Shown here piece by piece: positions 1 through 8,153 of a stretch of DNA of 60,019 nt. The position numbers were made by a program, and so were the translations under genes. Where the stretch lies: positions 1-60,019 of the forward strand of contig JAAYUS010000150.1 in the NCBI GenBank assembly GCA_012517605.1, read 5' to 3'. Positions within the stretch are counted from its first letter, which is position 1. Each line of letters opens with the position of its first letter. The notes under the pieces were generated by a model. That model was not told where the DNA came from, searched no databases, and worked only from the letters and a program-made list of their open reading frames with translations. Source of the stretch: Bacteroidales bacterium. GTDB lineage: Bacteria; Bacteroidota; Bacteroidia; Bacteroidales; VadinHA17.

Positions 1-506
1 CCCTTGTAGTTGAATTCATCAGACTGGTGCTGGCCGAGGCCGTAAAAGCCTTCGTCGGCCGGTGATTCAAAGACCTGACGAAATGAATAGCCATCGGCAC
101 CTTCAACAGTGACCGGAGAAAATGACCTGCCTCCCTTCCTTTCCTGAAGGATCATCCTGCCTGCATTATTTGTGAAGATCACCTGGCCTGTTGTAAGATT
201 TACCTTTGCCTTTAATTCAGATGTAGACAGAATCAGTGTGTCTATTGACTGACGGACATCAAATGGGGGAACAGGTTTACTTTGTTCTATTACACACAGA
301 CTTTTGTCACTGGAAAGTTCCTTACCCGGGGATGCAATCACATGAATGATCTTTTCATTTATTACCTCAAGCTTAATAACAGACGTCATGCCGGGACCTA
401 AGGATCCCAGTTTTATAATTACACCGTCATCCGTAAGTTTCCATACTGATCTGGAACACATTGAAAAAAGGATGACAGCTGAAAAAAACACCAGCAGCTT
501 TTTCAT
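1..506 (-). CDS. GH31 family glycosidase, N-terminal part (cut by window edge)
   Basis: The start codon at 506 overlaps the stop of the upstream gene in an ATGA arrangement and the frame stays open to base 1, giving about 168 residues. The N-terminus is a lipoprotein signal (hydrophobic stretch ending LFSMC), so the enzyme is probably anchored facing the periplasm or cell surface. The motif GFYGLGQHQSDEFNYKG near the visible end is typical of the N-terminal beta-sandwich of Bacteroidota GH31 alpha-xylosidases and alpha-glucosidases; the catalytic barrel lies beyond the window. With GH9, GH51 and GH127 in the same run, alpha-xylosidase action on a xyloglucan-like side chain is a reasonable guess, but specificity cannot be read here. 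Confidence 0.8.
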   Translation of the reverse strand, partial: MKKLLVFFSAVILFSMCSRSVWKLTDDGVIIKLGSLGPGMTSVIKLEVINEKIIHVIASPGKELSSDKSLCVIEQSKPVPPFDVRQSIDTLILSTSELKAKVNLTTGQVIFTNNAGRMILQERKGGRSFSPVTVEGADGYSFRQVFESPADEGFYGLGQHQSDEFNYK

Positions 507-1969
507 CTCGCTTTTATTTCAAAATTAACATCTTTTGCCTTAGAAGCAATCGCTTTTAACAGCGACCGCGTATCTTTGCTTATCTCACCTGTGACAAACT
601 CCGGGACATTGTAAGAAAAAAGTGACTCGCTGTACAATCCCGGATCTTTCAATGGCAGCATGAATGGTTTGGAAAATGTTCCGTCACTACTGCAATATGC
701 AATAAAAGGCCGTGTGTAAAGTCCATCTGTTCTCCTGCTGCTGAATATCATCCACCTGGAATTTGAGGACCACGAATGGTAACTGTCACTCTCCAGACTG
801 TTTATCTCTTCAATATTTCTGAATCTGTTGGTGCTCAGGTCGAGGCTGTACAAATCAGCATCACTGTGCCATATCGGGAAATTGCCATAGTCAGAAAGGG
901 TAAATACTAGTTGTTTCCCGTCAGGAGAAATTCTTGGGAAGGATATGCTTCTGCCTGTTTCGCCGGAACTTACCAATGTATCTATCCTGTCGCCTAACCT
1001 GCCCGATGCTGCATCGAACGATATAAGGCAGAGACTGTATTTTGCCTTATCATATCCGGTGGGCTGATCCACCTTTCGGGCCGAGCAAAATACAAGCGAT
1101 TTGCCATCGGGAGAAAATGCCGGAAAAGTTTCAAAACTGTCTTCGGATGATAAAAGACTGGAAGTGAATAGTTTATTATTCCTGACATCATAAATAACTA
1201 TGTCGGACCTTGAGTCAAAAACCTCAATTCTCTTGTCTCTGACTGAATGGAATACCTGGGAGATATTGTTTACGGAAAAAGCGATATAGTCCCCTGATGG
1301 ATGCCAGAAAGGATATATGCAATTTGAGATTGTCGAACTGGTTTTTGTGTTGAGCTTTGTTATTTTTCCCTCATTCAGCAGTATGGTCCCGGAAACATCT
1401 CCCCTGAGATGGAACAGCATTCTGCCCGGGTTTCCCGAACTGAAGGAATGGCAGTTCATGCAGGTACCCCTTACAAGCCTGTTGGTAATAACAGGTTTCT
1501 GCCTGAATGATGAAAGTTCCCTCTGATAGATCCCCATGCTGCTGTATGCCTCATATCCCGGTGCAATAAGCCTGTAGGCGACATAAGGATCGATAGGATC
1601 GCTTTTTACACTTATTTTAAAGGACCTGTACCGCGTCCACTTTTTATCTGTTAGCGCTGTAACAGTCACGGTAAGGTCTTCTCCAATATTGTTTTCAAGC
1701 AGTCTGCGCCATTTCCCCTGCGGAATTCTGACATTCTTCCCTGATCTTATTATTATACTGCCAGTTCTTCCTTTAATAATGACTTCCGACTTTTCACTGT
1801 TGCTGACAATGAAATTAAGCGGGGCGATACCGGCTGGAATAGTAACATCGCAGTAATCCGGGAAGACAGGTGGAAGCATATCGTTAAAAACAACATCATT
1901 GCCAGGTTTGCCGCATGAAGCCGCAGCAATTGCATAAACCACCAGTATTTTAGTACTCCATTTCCACAT
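503..1969 (-). CDS. TolB-like/PD40 beta-propeller lipoprotein with CXXCH motif
   Basis: 488 residues. The N-terminus is hydrophobic and ends in a lipobox-like AAASC, so a periplasm-facing lipoprotein is predicted. Residues about 210-470 hold repeated propeller signatures of the PD40/TolB type (PFWHPSGDYIAF, PAFSPDGKSLVF, PRISPDGKQLVF). At Cys170-Met-Asn-Cys173-His174 there is an exact CXXCH motif, the usual covalent attachment site of c-type heme; a heme has not been shown and the motif could be structural. The start overlaps the stop of the DUF6057 gene by one base (TGATG), and its stop overlaps the GH31 start, so the three are probably translationally coupled. Role within the glycan operon is unknown. 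Confidence 0.8.
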   Translation of the reverse strand: MWKWSTKILVVYAIAAASCGKPGNDVVFNDMLPPVFPDYCDVTIPAGIAPLNFIVSNSEKSEVIIKGRTGSIIIRSGKNVRIPQGKWRRLLENNIGEDLTVTVTALTDKKWTRYRSFKISVKSDPIDPYVAYRLIAPGYEAYSSMGIYQRELSSFRQKPVITNRLVRGTCMNCHSFSSGNPGRMLFHLRGDVSGTILLNEGKITKLNTKTSSTISNCIYPFWHPSGDYIAFSVNNISQVFHSVRDKRIEVFDSRSDIVIYDVRNNKLFTSSLLSSEDSFETFPAFSPDGKSLVFCSARKVDQPTGYDKAKYSLCLISFDAASGRLGDRIDTLVSSGETGRSISFPRISPDGKQLVFTLSDYGNFPIWHSDADLYSLDLSTNRFRNIEEINSLESDSYHSWSSNSRWMIFSSRRTDGLYTRPFIAYCSSDGTFSKPFMLPLKDPGLYSESLFSYNVPEFVTGEISKDTRSLLKAIASKAKDVNFEIKAR

Positions 1970-3807
1970 CAGTATAGGTTCTTCTGTATTATTTCCTCGG
2001 GATTATACTGGTAATCATTAAAATGCAAATAATACCAATATGTCCCTGAAAATCTTTGCCTTAACCTTTGCTCCGCATCAGGATAATTATTGTATATGTC
2101 AGCGTATGCTTTCAGATTCTGCTTTGTATCATGGCTTATATATGGCGGGGAAGCTTCAATAGGGTCTTTATTGCCGGAGGCCAGAATAAAGGTAATTGCC
2201 TCCTGATATGACGACGGAATTCTTTTGTATTGCATAAGCTCCATTGCAGGGATAAGCTCCGAGAAATGTCTGAGATCCTTGGTTATTAAATAAAAAGCCA
2301 TCAGGTATTCAAATGCAGGCTTATTATCAGGATGTTCCCTTATCATCCTTTTCAGGACAGCCTCAATATCCTGAACATGAAAGAAATAATCGTTAACGAC
2401 CAAATACCGCCTTTTTTCACCCCATTCAGCATTATTATTTATTTTCTCCTCATCGTAAAGGTATGCAAGAGTGGTTTTAGCCCATTGCCTGTAAAAAAGT
2501 GTATGCTCAAGGATATGAAGATATTTTTCCGAGACCTGATATTGCCCGTTTATAAGATTGGTTTCAGCCAGTCTTTTAAGAACCCTGGCGGATTTCCCCA
2601 TATCAGGGATGGTTTCCATGCTTTCAAATGCATATTGCTGTGAAGCATTAATAAGTCCCAGGTGGTAAAAGATCTCATTTCCCAGAAGCGGGGCAACATA
2701 CTCCTTGTTGAACGAAAGGAAAAGGCCGTTTATTCCATGCTGGTCATACCTGAACAAATTATTCCCCATCTGACCGGTCTTTGAAAGTGAAAGGTTAAGC
2801 ATCGAAAGCGAGAGATAATTCCTTGGCGGGTGTTTCTCCGAATATTTCAGAACATCGTCCCACCTGCCTTCCCTTACCAGATAATCGTATGTCATCGTTT
2901 CCTCTGCCTCGAAATTTGAAAAACTCCTGAATCCGGCAAAACAGAAAAGAGCGATGATCAGAATTTCTGCCGAAAGGGCTTTAAGAGAATGCTTTTCTCT
3001 GATCCTGAAAATTCCGGTTATCAGCATTAAAAGAGAAGGAAGGAGAAATAAGATCACAATTGTGTGCGGGATAACTCCCGGAATATTGTAATAAAATCTC
3101 CCAAACAGCACTGCAGCGCCAGTCTCCGTTATATAAAACTGTTGAACGATCAGGGGAAAGGCAGCTGCAACTAAAAGGCAGGACATCGTTTTCCATCTGC
3201 CGGCATATTCCAAAGAGCCTTCCGGCCCGCTTTTGCCAGATCTTCTTCCTTTTAATAGTTCGAAAACGAGCATAACAAGAAGCAGGCTTAAGAATGAACC
3301 TCCGGCAAGCCAGTAAACAGCGGGGATAAGCATAATTCCTGTGATAAACCTTTTCCTGTAATGCGTTATGCTGACATAAAACATTGCGGCTGTCATTGCA
3401 AGCAGGAATCCCGTTACAACCGACAGGGGATAAAATTCATTGCAAAGAATCATTTCTGCGAAAAGTGCAGGTATGGAGCTTAAAATGAGCAAGATCCTGT
3501 CTGAGCTGATTGCGATTAAAATCCGCCTCATGATCAGCATAAGTAAAAATAATAACAATGCAATAACCAATGGCCCGATCAATGAGATGTAATAGAACTG
3601 TGTAAAAAACTCACCGAGATATCCTGCAAAACCTCCTGGCAATATCAATTTTTCAATAAGATAATTACAGGAGAAAAGGAAAAGCCTGAACTGTTCTTCA
3701 AAATGCAGATGGCTGTTGTAGAAAAAAGCAAAGAATACAAATATCCAGGCCGGTATTAAAGCCGTTACAACGGATCCTGCAGTTCTTACAACTTTTGTTT
3801 TTTCCAT
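1969..3807 (-). CDS. DUF6057 family multi-pass membrane protein
   Basis: 612 residues. The first ~310 residues contain about eight hydrophobic segments (for example LIGPLVIALLLFLLMLI and VVTGFLLAMTAAMFYVSI), followed by a soluble C-terminal half rich in short helices that looks like a TPR-type solenoid (NLINGQYQVSEKYLHILE). The layout resembles the family called DUF6057 in Bacteroidota; no catalytic motif is recognisable. It is coupled to the CXXCH propeller lipoprotein by a one-base overlap, so the two may form a membrane/periplasm pair. Function unknown. Confidence 0.7.
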   Translation of the reverse strand: MEKTKVVRTAGSVVTALIPAWIFVFFAFFYNSHLHFEEQFRLFLFSCNYLIEKLILPGGFAGYLGEFFTQFYYISLIGPLVIALLLFLLMLIMRRILIAISSDRILLILSSIPALFAEMILCNEFYPLSVVTGFLLAMTAAMFYVSITHYRKRFITGIMLIPAVYWLAGGSFLSLLLVMLVFELLKGRRSGKSGPEGSLEYAGRWKTMSCLLVAAAFPLIVQQFYITETGAAVLFGRFYYNIPGVIPHTIVILFLLPSLLMLITGIFRIREKHSLKALSAEILIIALFCFAGFRSFSNFEAEETMTYDYLVREGRWDDVLKYSEKHPPRNYLSLSMLNLSLSKTGQMGNNLFRYDQHGINGLFLSFNKEYVAPLLGNEIFYHLGLINASQQYAFESMETIPDMGKSARVLKRLAETNLINGQYQVSEKYLHILEHTLFYRQWAKTTLAYLYDEEKINNNAEWGEKRRYLVVNDYFFHVQDIEAVLKRMIREHPDNKPAFEYLMAFYLITKDLRHFSELIPAMELMQYKRIPSSYQEAITFILASGNKDPIEASPPYISHDTKQNLKAYADIYNNYPDAEQRLRQRFSGTYWYYLHFNDYQYNPEEIIQKNLY

Positions 3808-3834
3808 AAGTGACAGTCAGGCACCTGACTCAGA

Positions 3835-6321
3835 TTATTTTTCACCAAGGAGCTGATCTGCAGCCAGTACAAGAAACATAAAATTTGTTGCCCCTCCACC
3901 CATTACATATTCCTGCTGCTGCCACAGGTATGGCCAGTCGAGGAGTTCGGGAAAATCGGGACGTATCAATGCCGTTCCGGATGAAACTCCGCCGGGAATA
4001 TATGACCAGTCTGCCCTGTTGACGCCGTAAGCCACAATTGTCGATTTTGCACCAACACCTGATGCAAATGATGCGGTGTTCTCCCCAGGATGTACCCCAA
4101 GGATGAAGTTAAGGGCGTTAAAAACAGGTGCAGCCTGGAAGATATCAGGAAATGCCTTGTAAAGATAATACTGCCGGACGCCAAATGCCTGAATATCCCA
4201 GCCCGCGCCCCATATATAAGGTCTGTAAGGAACGCCGAAAGGTGTTTCAGCCGACTGCCTGACAATCTCCTCAGAAAGACCTGATGCTGCCTTTCGGACT
4301 TCAGCCGTGAATGCGGGATCGTTGATTTTCGGCAGTGTGCGGCCAATGAGCCAGGCGATGTCGCGGATGCCTTTTACCACTGATTCCTTATTCGCCAGGA
4401 TAAAGTTCCTGTATTGCTCCTCTCCTGTTGTCATGAAGAGCTCCGAAGCTGCATGGATCTTTGAATTTAATGTTCTTCCTGTCATCTGGTAATCATGTGA
4501 AAAAATGACTTTGGCGACTTCAAGGCACTGACTGCTGAGCGTATCGTTGAAGCCTTTCAGAACCCTGGAAGCGGCAGCAAGATGTGCTGCTGTAGTCAGT
4601 TCCCTTGATGGATTCTCCTCAGTAAATACCAGCCTGTCGTCGGGAATTGCAGAGGAAGTACCGGTGCGTTCGCCCGGCAACAGCTGTTTGTAATATATCA
4701 GACCGTCGGTCATCGTTGATCCGTCTCCAAGAAGGACATATTGTCTTTTTTCAGGGCAGATTATTCCCCTGTAAAGCCGTCCAAGATTCCTGTAACCCCC
4801 AACCACCGACAGAGCCCCATGCTCGATCTGCTGCAGTATATCCGGTTTACCGTCGGGCTGGTGTATCTCGACCACGCGAGTAAGCTGATCTATCGTAGTC
4901 TCGTCATAGTTGATCCCGAATGCCTCGTAAGCATTGACAAGTATATATACTTCGCCACTTTGTGATTCGACGCGAAGGTCGTAATCGCCAGCATCGTGCC
5001 ATCCTCCAATATTTAGTCCCGGGACATGGTCGCCCGGTTCGTATTTTGTAAGTGTTGAAGGACCCTGGATATACCCGTCAAAATGGTTATAACTGACAGG
5101 CGCCATCCTTGCATCATCCATGTGGCACAACCCATGCCATACACGGTACTTCTCGTTCACCCGCATGTGACACATCTGGACAGGCAGGAAATATTCAAGC
5201 GTCGGCTGCCATACATTGCGTTTGAATACATCCTCTGATATCCTGAATGGCTGTGATTTAATACCGGCGAGTTCAATGAAATAAATGCCATCCTGCTTTA
5301 CTGATGAAAAGTCGAATTTATAATAATTATATCTCAGGAATGAGCCCCATAGTACCGGCAAGCCGGCAACAGGTACTTTAACGCTCCCGTTCCCGCCAAT
5401 CCTGTAAAGAAGAGGCGCTACGGCACCTTTAACACCTTTGTCTGTTTCAATAAGGGCAACCTTTTCCTGGTCAGGATGATATCCTATCTGGGAAACATGG
5501 ATGACAGGATCGCTTTTCCATCCTGTTACAACATTCGGAGTGATTATCCATTCAACTGCATTTTTAGCAGCGCCACGGGCAACAAGCGATCTGATTACAA
5601 ACCATCCGTTGTTGTGCAGATACCTGCCGTCGAGAAGCTGAAGGTTACCTGTAAGGGATTCCACAGACATCCTGAGCAGGTCATCCTCCGGGGCCACAAC
5701 TAACTTCCGGCCCTGGGCCATTGGCATTGCTGCCACAATTTCACCATTTTTATCTTTCATGGCAGGCCCGTTGGCCTGTCTGGGAAAAAGGCCCGTACTT
5801 TCGTCCATAAGCCATGTTTTGCCAAACAATATGCCGGGAAACAGCTCCATGTTGAATCCAACCTTACCTATGAACTTGTCAGGTACCGGGTTATCAAGAT
5901 CAACAGTCACAACTATTGATCCACCCTGAGGTTTAACTTTAACTGTATAATTAAGATCAAGATCGGGGTATTCAATGGGATTGAAACCTTTCCTGTTTAT
6001 CGCCGGATCGGGATAGGCGAGGGTGACTGTTATTGTACTGCCGGCATCATCAACCTTACGTTCAATCTGTTTTGGGATTGGCTGCCACTGGCCAGGTGTT
6101 TCGTCGAGCCTCAGATCGCCGTTTGTGGCCAGACGTTTCCCATGCATGATTACTGCTACTCCTCCCTGATGGCCTTCCGGATAAATATCCTGATATGCCA
6201 TAACATTCACTCCGCCTCGTTCAAAATATCCGAGCTTATTCAGTACAAAAGATGATTGCTGGCCAAAACAGGCCAGCGATACGAGTAAGATCGACGTGGA
6301 TGCAATAATTAATCTTCTCAT
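3835..6321 (-). CDS. GH9 family endoglucanase-like glycoside hydrolase
   Basis: 828 residues, exported by a Sec signal peptide (cleavage near ACFGQ). Residues 1-270 form an extra N-terminal region, about 272-360 is the Ig-like domain common in GH9 (begins HVSQIGYHPDQ), and about 366-825 is the catalytic (alpha/alpha)6 barrel. GGWHDAGDY at 439-447 carries the expected base-type Asp443 and Asp446; Glu804 in QQQEYVMGGGATNF is the likely acid. The C-terminal region GVHPGENTASFASG departs from the usual cellulase GxNP/HHR pattern, so substrate may not be cellulose; xyloglucan or another mixed beta-glucan fits the GH31/GH51/GH127 neighbours. Lies 27 bases from DUF6057 and 29 from the beta-helix gene. 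Confidence 0.85.
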   Translation of the reverse strand: MRRLIIASTSILLVSLACFGQQSSFVLNKLGYFERGGVNVMAYQDIYPEGHQGGVAVIMHGKRLATNGDLRLDETPGQWQPIPKQIERKVDDAGSTITVTLAYPDPAINRKGFNPIEYPDLDLNYTVKVKPQGGSIVVTVDLDNPVPDKFIGKVGFNMELFPGILFGKTWLMDESTGLFPRQANGPAMKDKNGEIVAAMPMAQGRKLVVAPEDDLLRMSVESLTGNLQLLDGRYLHNNGWFVIRSLVARGAAKNAVEWIITPNVVTGWKSDPVIHVSQIGYHPDQEKVALIETDKGVKGAVAPLLYRIGGNGSVKVPVAGLPVLWGSFLRYNYYKFDFSSVKQDGIYFIELAGIKSQPFRISEDVFKRNVWQPTLEYFLPVQMCHMRVNEKYRVWHGLCHMDDARMAPVSYNHFDGYIQGPSTLTKYEPGDHVPGLNIGGWHDAGDYDLRVESQSGEVYILVNAYEAFGINYDETTIDQLTRVVEIHQPDGKPDILQQIEHGALSVVGGYRNLGRLYRGIICPEKRQYVLLGDGSTMTDGLIYYKQLLPGERTGTSSAIPDDRLVFTEENPSRELTTAAHLAAASRVLKGFNDTLSSQCLEVAKVIFSHDYQMTGRTLNSKIHAASELFMTTGEEQYRNFILANKESVVKGIRDIAWLIGRTLPKINDPAFTAEVRKAASGLSEEIVRQSAETPFGVPYRPYIWGAGWDIQAFGVRQYYLYKAFPDIFQAAPVFNALNFILGVHPGENTASFASGVGAKSTIVAYGVNRADWSYIPGGVSSGTALIRPDFPELLDWPYLWQQQEYVMGGGATNFMFLVLAADQLLGEK

Positions 6322-6350
6322 TTGTCTTATTTTATTTATCGATTCAGCAA

Positions 6351-7916
6351 TTATTCAGTCATCTCATTGATTCCCGGTTCCGGCAGTTCACCCTTCGGAA
6401 CGACATTTCCGAAAAAATCATGGTCCGGAAGACCTGTTCCAAACATGGATTTAACTTCCTTACCCCTGTCAAGCAAAGGCGAATCAGGTTTAAGTGAGTA
6501 TCCGGTAAGCGTATTTAGTTGATAAGGATCTGTCAATTCTGTTATAAAGGGTCCTTTCAGGCGGGGATCAGCCTGAATACCGGCAAGTGTTCCGTTTTCC
6601 ATTTCCTGTCCCGTTGCCATTGCCCATGTTTTCAATGATGCGTAATCTCCAAACCTTGTTTTTCCTCCCGTGCCCCACCATACATTGCCAATGAACCTGC
6701 TTCCTGTTTTGTTTTTCCCTGCAAGCTGATCGTTCCCTATAAAAATGTTGTTTGTAAAAAGAAAGTTCCGGTGTTCCGACGCATTTTCAAAGCTGATAAC
6801 CGGAGCCAGCTCATTATAAACCACATTGTTATAAATATAACAATCACTTAGCTGAGTGCTCTCACCCGAACCGTTCCAGATAAAAAAGCTGCCTGAGCCT
6901 TCTGTTGTATGAGCATCATTTATGCTTACACAGTAGCGGATAATATTTCCTGACCAGCCGGAGGCCCCGGGATACTGGAAAAGGCCATATCCTGCGCCTT
7001 CGTTTTCGTACGACAAACAATACTGGATCAATGAATTTGTAACGCCTCCGTCAAGATCGAATCCTCCCCCGTCCTTGCCGCCTTTTGAGGTCCTGTTTCT
7101 GTAGCTTATGCAATACTGGATAGTAACATGATCGCTCATCCATGTCCATATTCCAACCGGTCCGTTACCCTGGCGCGGCATATCCCAGCCATTGTTTGTC
7201 GCAGTGCAGTGATCAATTGTAACATTGCGGGATACACCTACAAGTATTCCGTTCCCGCTGTGATTACCAAGATTTGTCGGATCCCCGGGGTTGTTTTCTG
7301 CATTGCAGTCTTTTATAAGAATGCCCTTTGATGAATCCTGGGAAGAACCCATAATGTTGATCCCGCAAAAACCATTTCCGGTGGCAGTCACGTTCTTTAC
7401 CTCTGCATTGGTACAGTTATAAAGATCAACTCCTGATTTCTGAAATCCTTCAGAATGAATGCTGTCAATTTTAATATCCGCACATCTGGTCATCATCAGA
7501 CCGTTGGCAGTATTCCCATCCTTCCGGCCGCTGCCCCTTAGGATAAGATTTGCAATCCTGATGTTTTTGCAGTTTTTAATATAAACTGCTTCATTGTTTC
7601 CGCCGTTGATCTCTGCCCTGCCTTTCCCATAGGAGCTAATAGTGAAAGGAACGGAATCAGCTCCGTTTATTCCGGTCAAGACAAGGGTGCCCGGGTAGGA
7701 TTGTCCGCCTGCAAAGAAGATGTTACCTGGTTTTGCTTCGATCAGCTTATTGATCGAAGTTATTGTTTTAAGAGGCTTTTTCAGCGTACCTGGATTACTG
7801 TCTTTGCCCTTCTCATTGTTAAGATAATAACAGACTGGACCCTGATGATTGCTTTTAATGCATGATGTGAAGCCAATCAATATCAAGGTCAGTAAAATGG
7901 ATTGCAGCTTTTTCAT
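6351..7916 (-). CDS. Right-handed parallel beta-helix lipoprotein (possible pectin/polysaccharide-acting)
   Basis: 521 residues. Lipoprotein signal ending in LIGFTSC. The segment YYLNNEKGKDSNPGTLKKPL followed by a run of Asn-rich coils (VYIKNCKNIRIANLIL, NVTIDHCTATNNGW, VTIQYCISYRNRTS) is characteristic of DUF1565/NosD-type beta-helix proteins, a fold used by polysaccharide lyases of families such as PL1/PL9 and by GH28-like enzymes. No unambiguous catalytic set could be assigned, so lyase activity is inference from fold and from the arabinan/glycan operon around it. The 237-base gap upstream is the largest inside this operon. Confidence 0.7.
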   Translation of the reverse strand: MKKLQSILLTLILIGFTSCIKSNHQGPVCYYLNNEKGKDSNPGTLKKPLKTITSINKLIEAKPGNIFFAGGQSYPGTLVLTGINGADSVPFTISSYGKGRAEINGGNNEAVYIKNCKNIRIANLILRGSGRKDGNTANGLMMTRCADIKIDSIHSEGFQKSGVDLYNCTNAEVKNVTATGNGFCGINIMGSSQDSSKGILIKDCNAENNPGDPTNLGNHSGNGILVGVSRNVTIDHCTATNNGWDMPRQGNGPVGIWTWMSDHVTIQYCISYRNRTSKGGKDGGGFDLDGGVTNSLIQYCLSYENEGAGYGLFQYPGASGWSGNIIRYCVSINDAHTTEGSGSFFIWNGSGESTQLSDCYIYNNVVYNELAPVISFENASEHRNFLFTNNIFIGNDQLAGKNKTGSRFIGNVWWGTGGKTRFGDYASLKTWAMATGQEMENGTLAGIQADPRLKGPFITELTDPYQLNTLTGYSLKPDSPLLDRGKEVKSMFGTGLPDHDFFGNVVPKGELPEPGINEMTE

Positions 7917-8153
7917 TACTATTGTTTTACAGGACTAAAGTCCGGAAAAGGATCAAGGCCAGAACACGGATTAAAAGCCGTGGTCGGAGCATCACAGGTT
8001 TGACGACCACTTTTTCTCAATCACATCAGAGATCCTGTTTGACCATAATACATGGCAGAATCACTTTGTTCACGAATAAAAATCATCGTTCAGGCATGGA
8101 TAAAATCCATTTGTCAAGTCAACAGTCGGGTATTAATAAGCCCGAATTTATTC
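7917..8153 (-). other. Intra-operon spacer with several short hairpins
   Basis: 237 bases between the GH127 and beta-helix genes, much longer than other gaps in this run. It contains GGACTAAAGTCC (7932-7943), a GTGGTCG/CGACCAC pair (7980-7986 with 8004-8010, followed by T5 on the plus strand), and ATGGAT/ATCCAT (about 8096-8111). No clear promoter was found. It could be a processing or attenuation region, or the remains of a lost gene. Confidence 0.35.
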
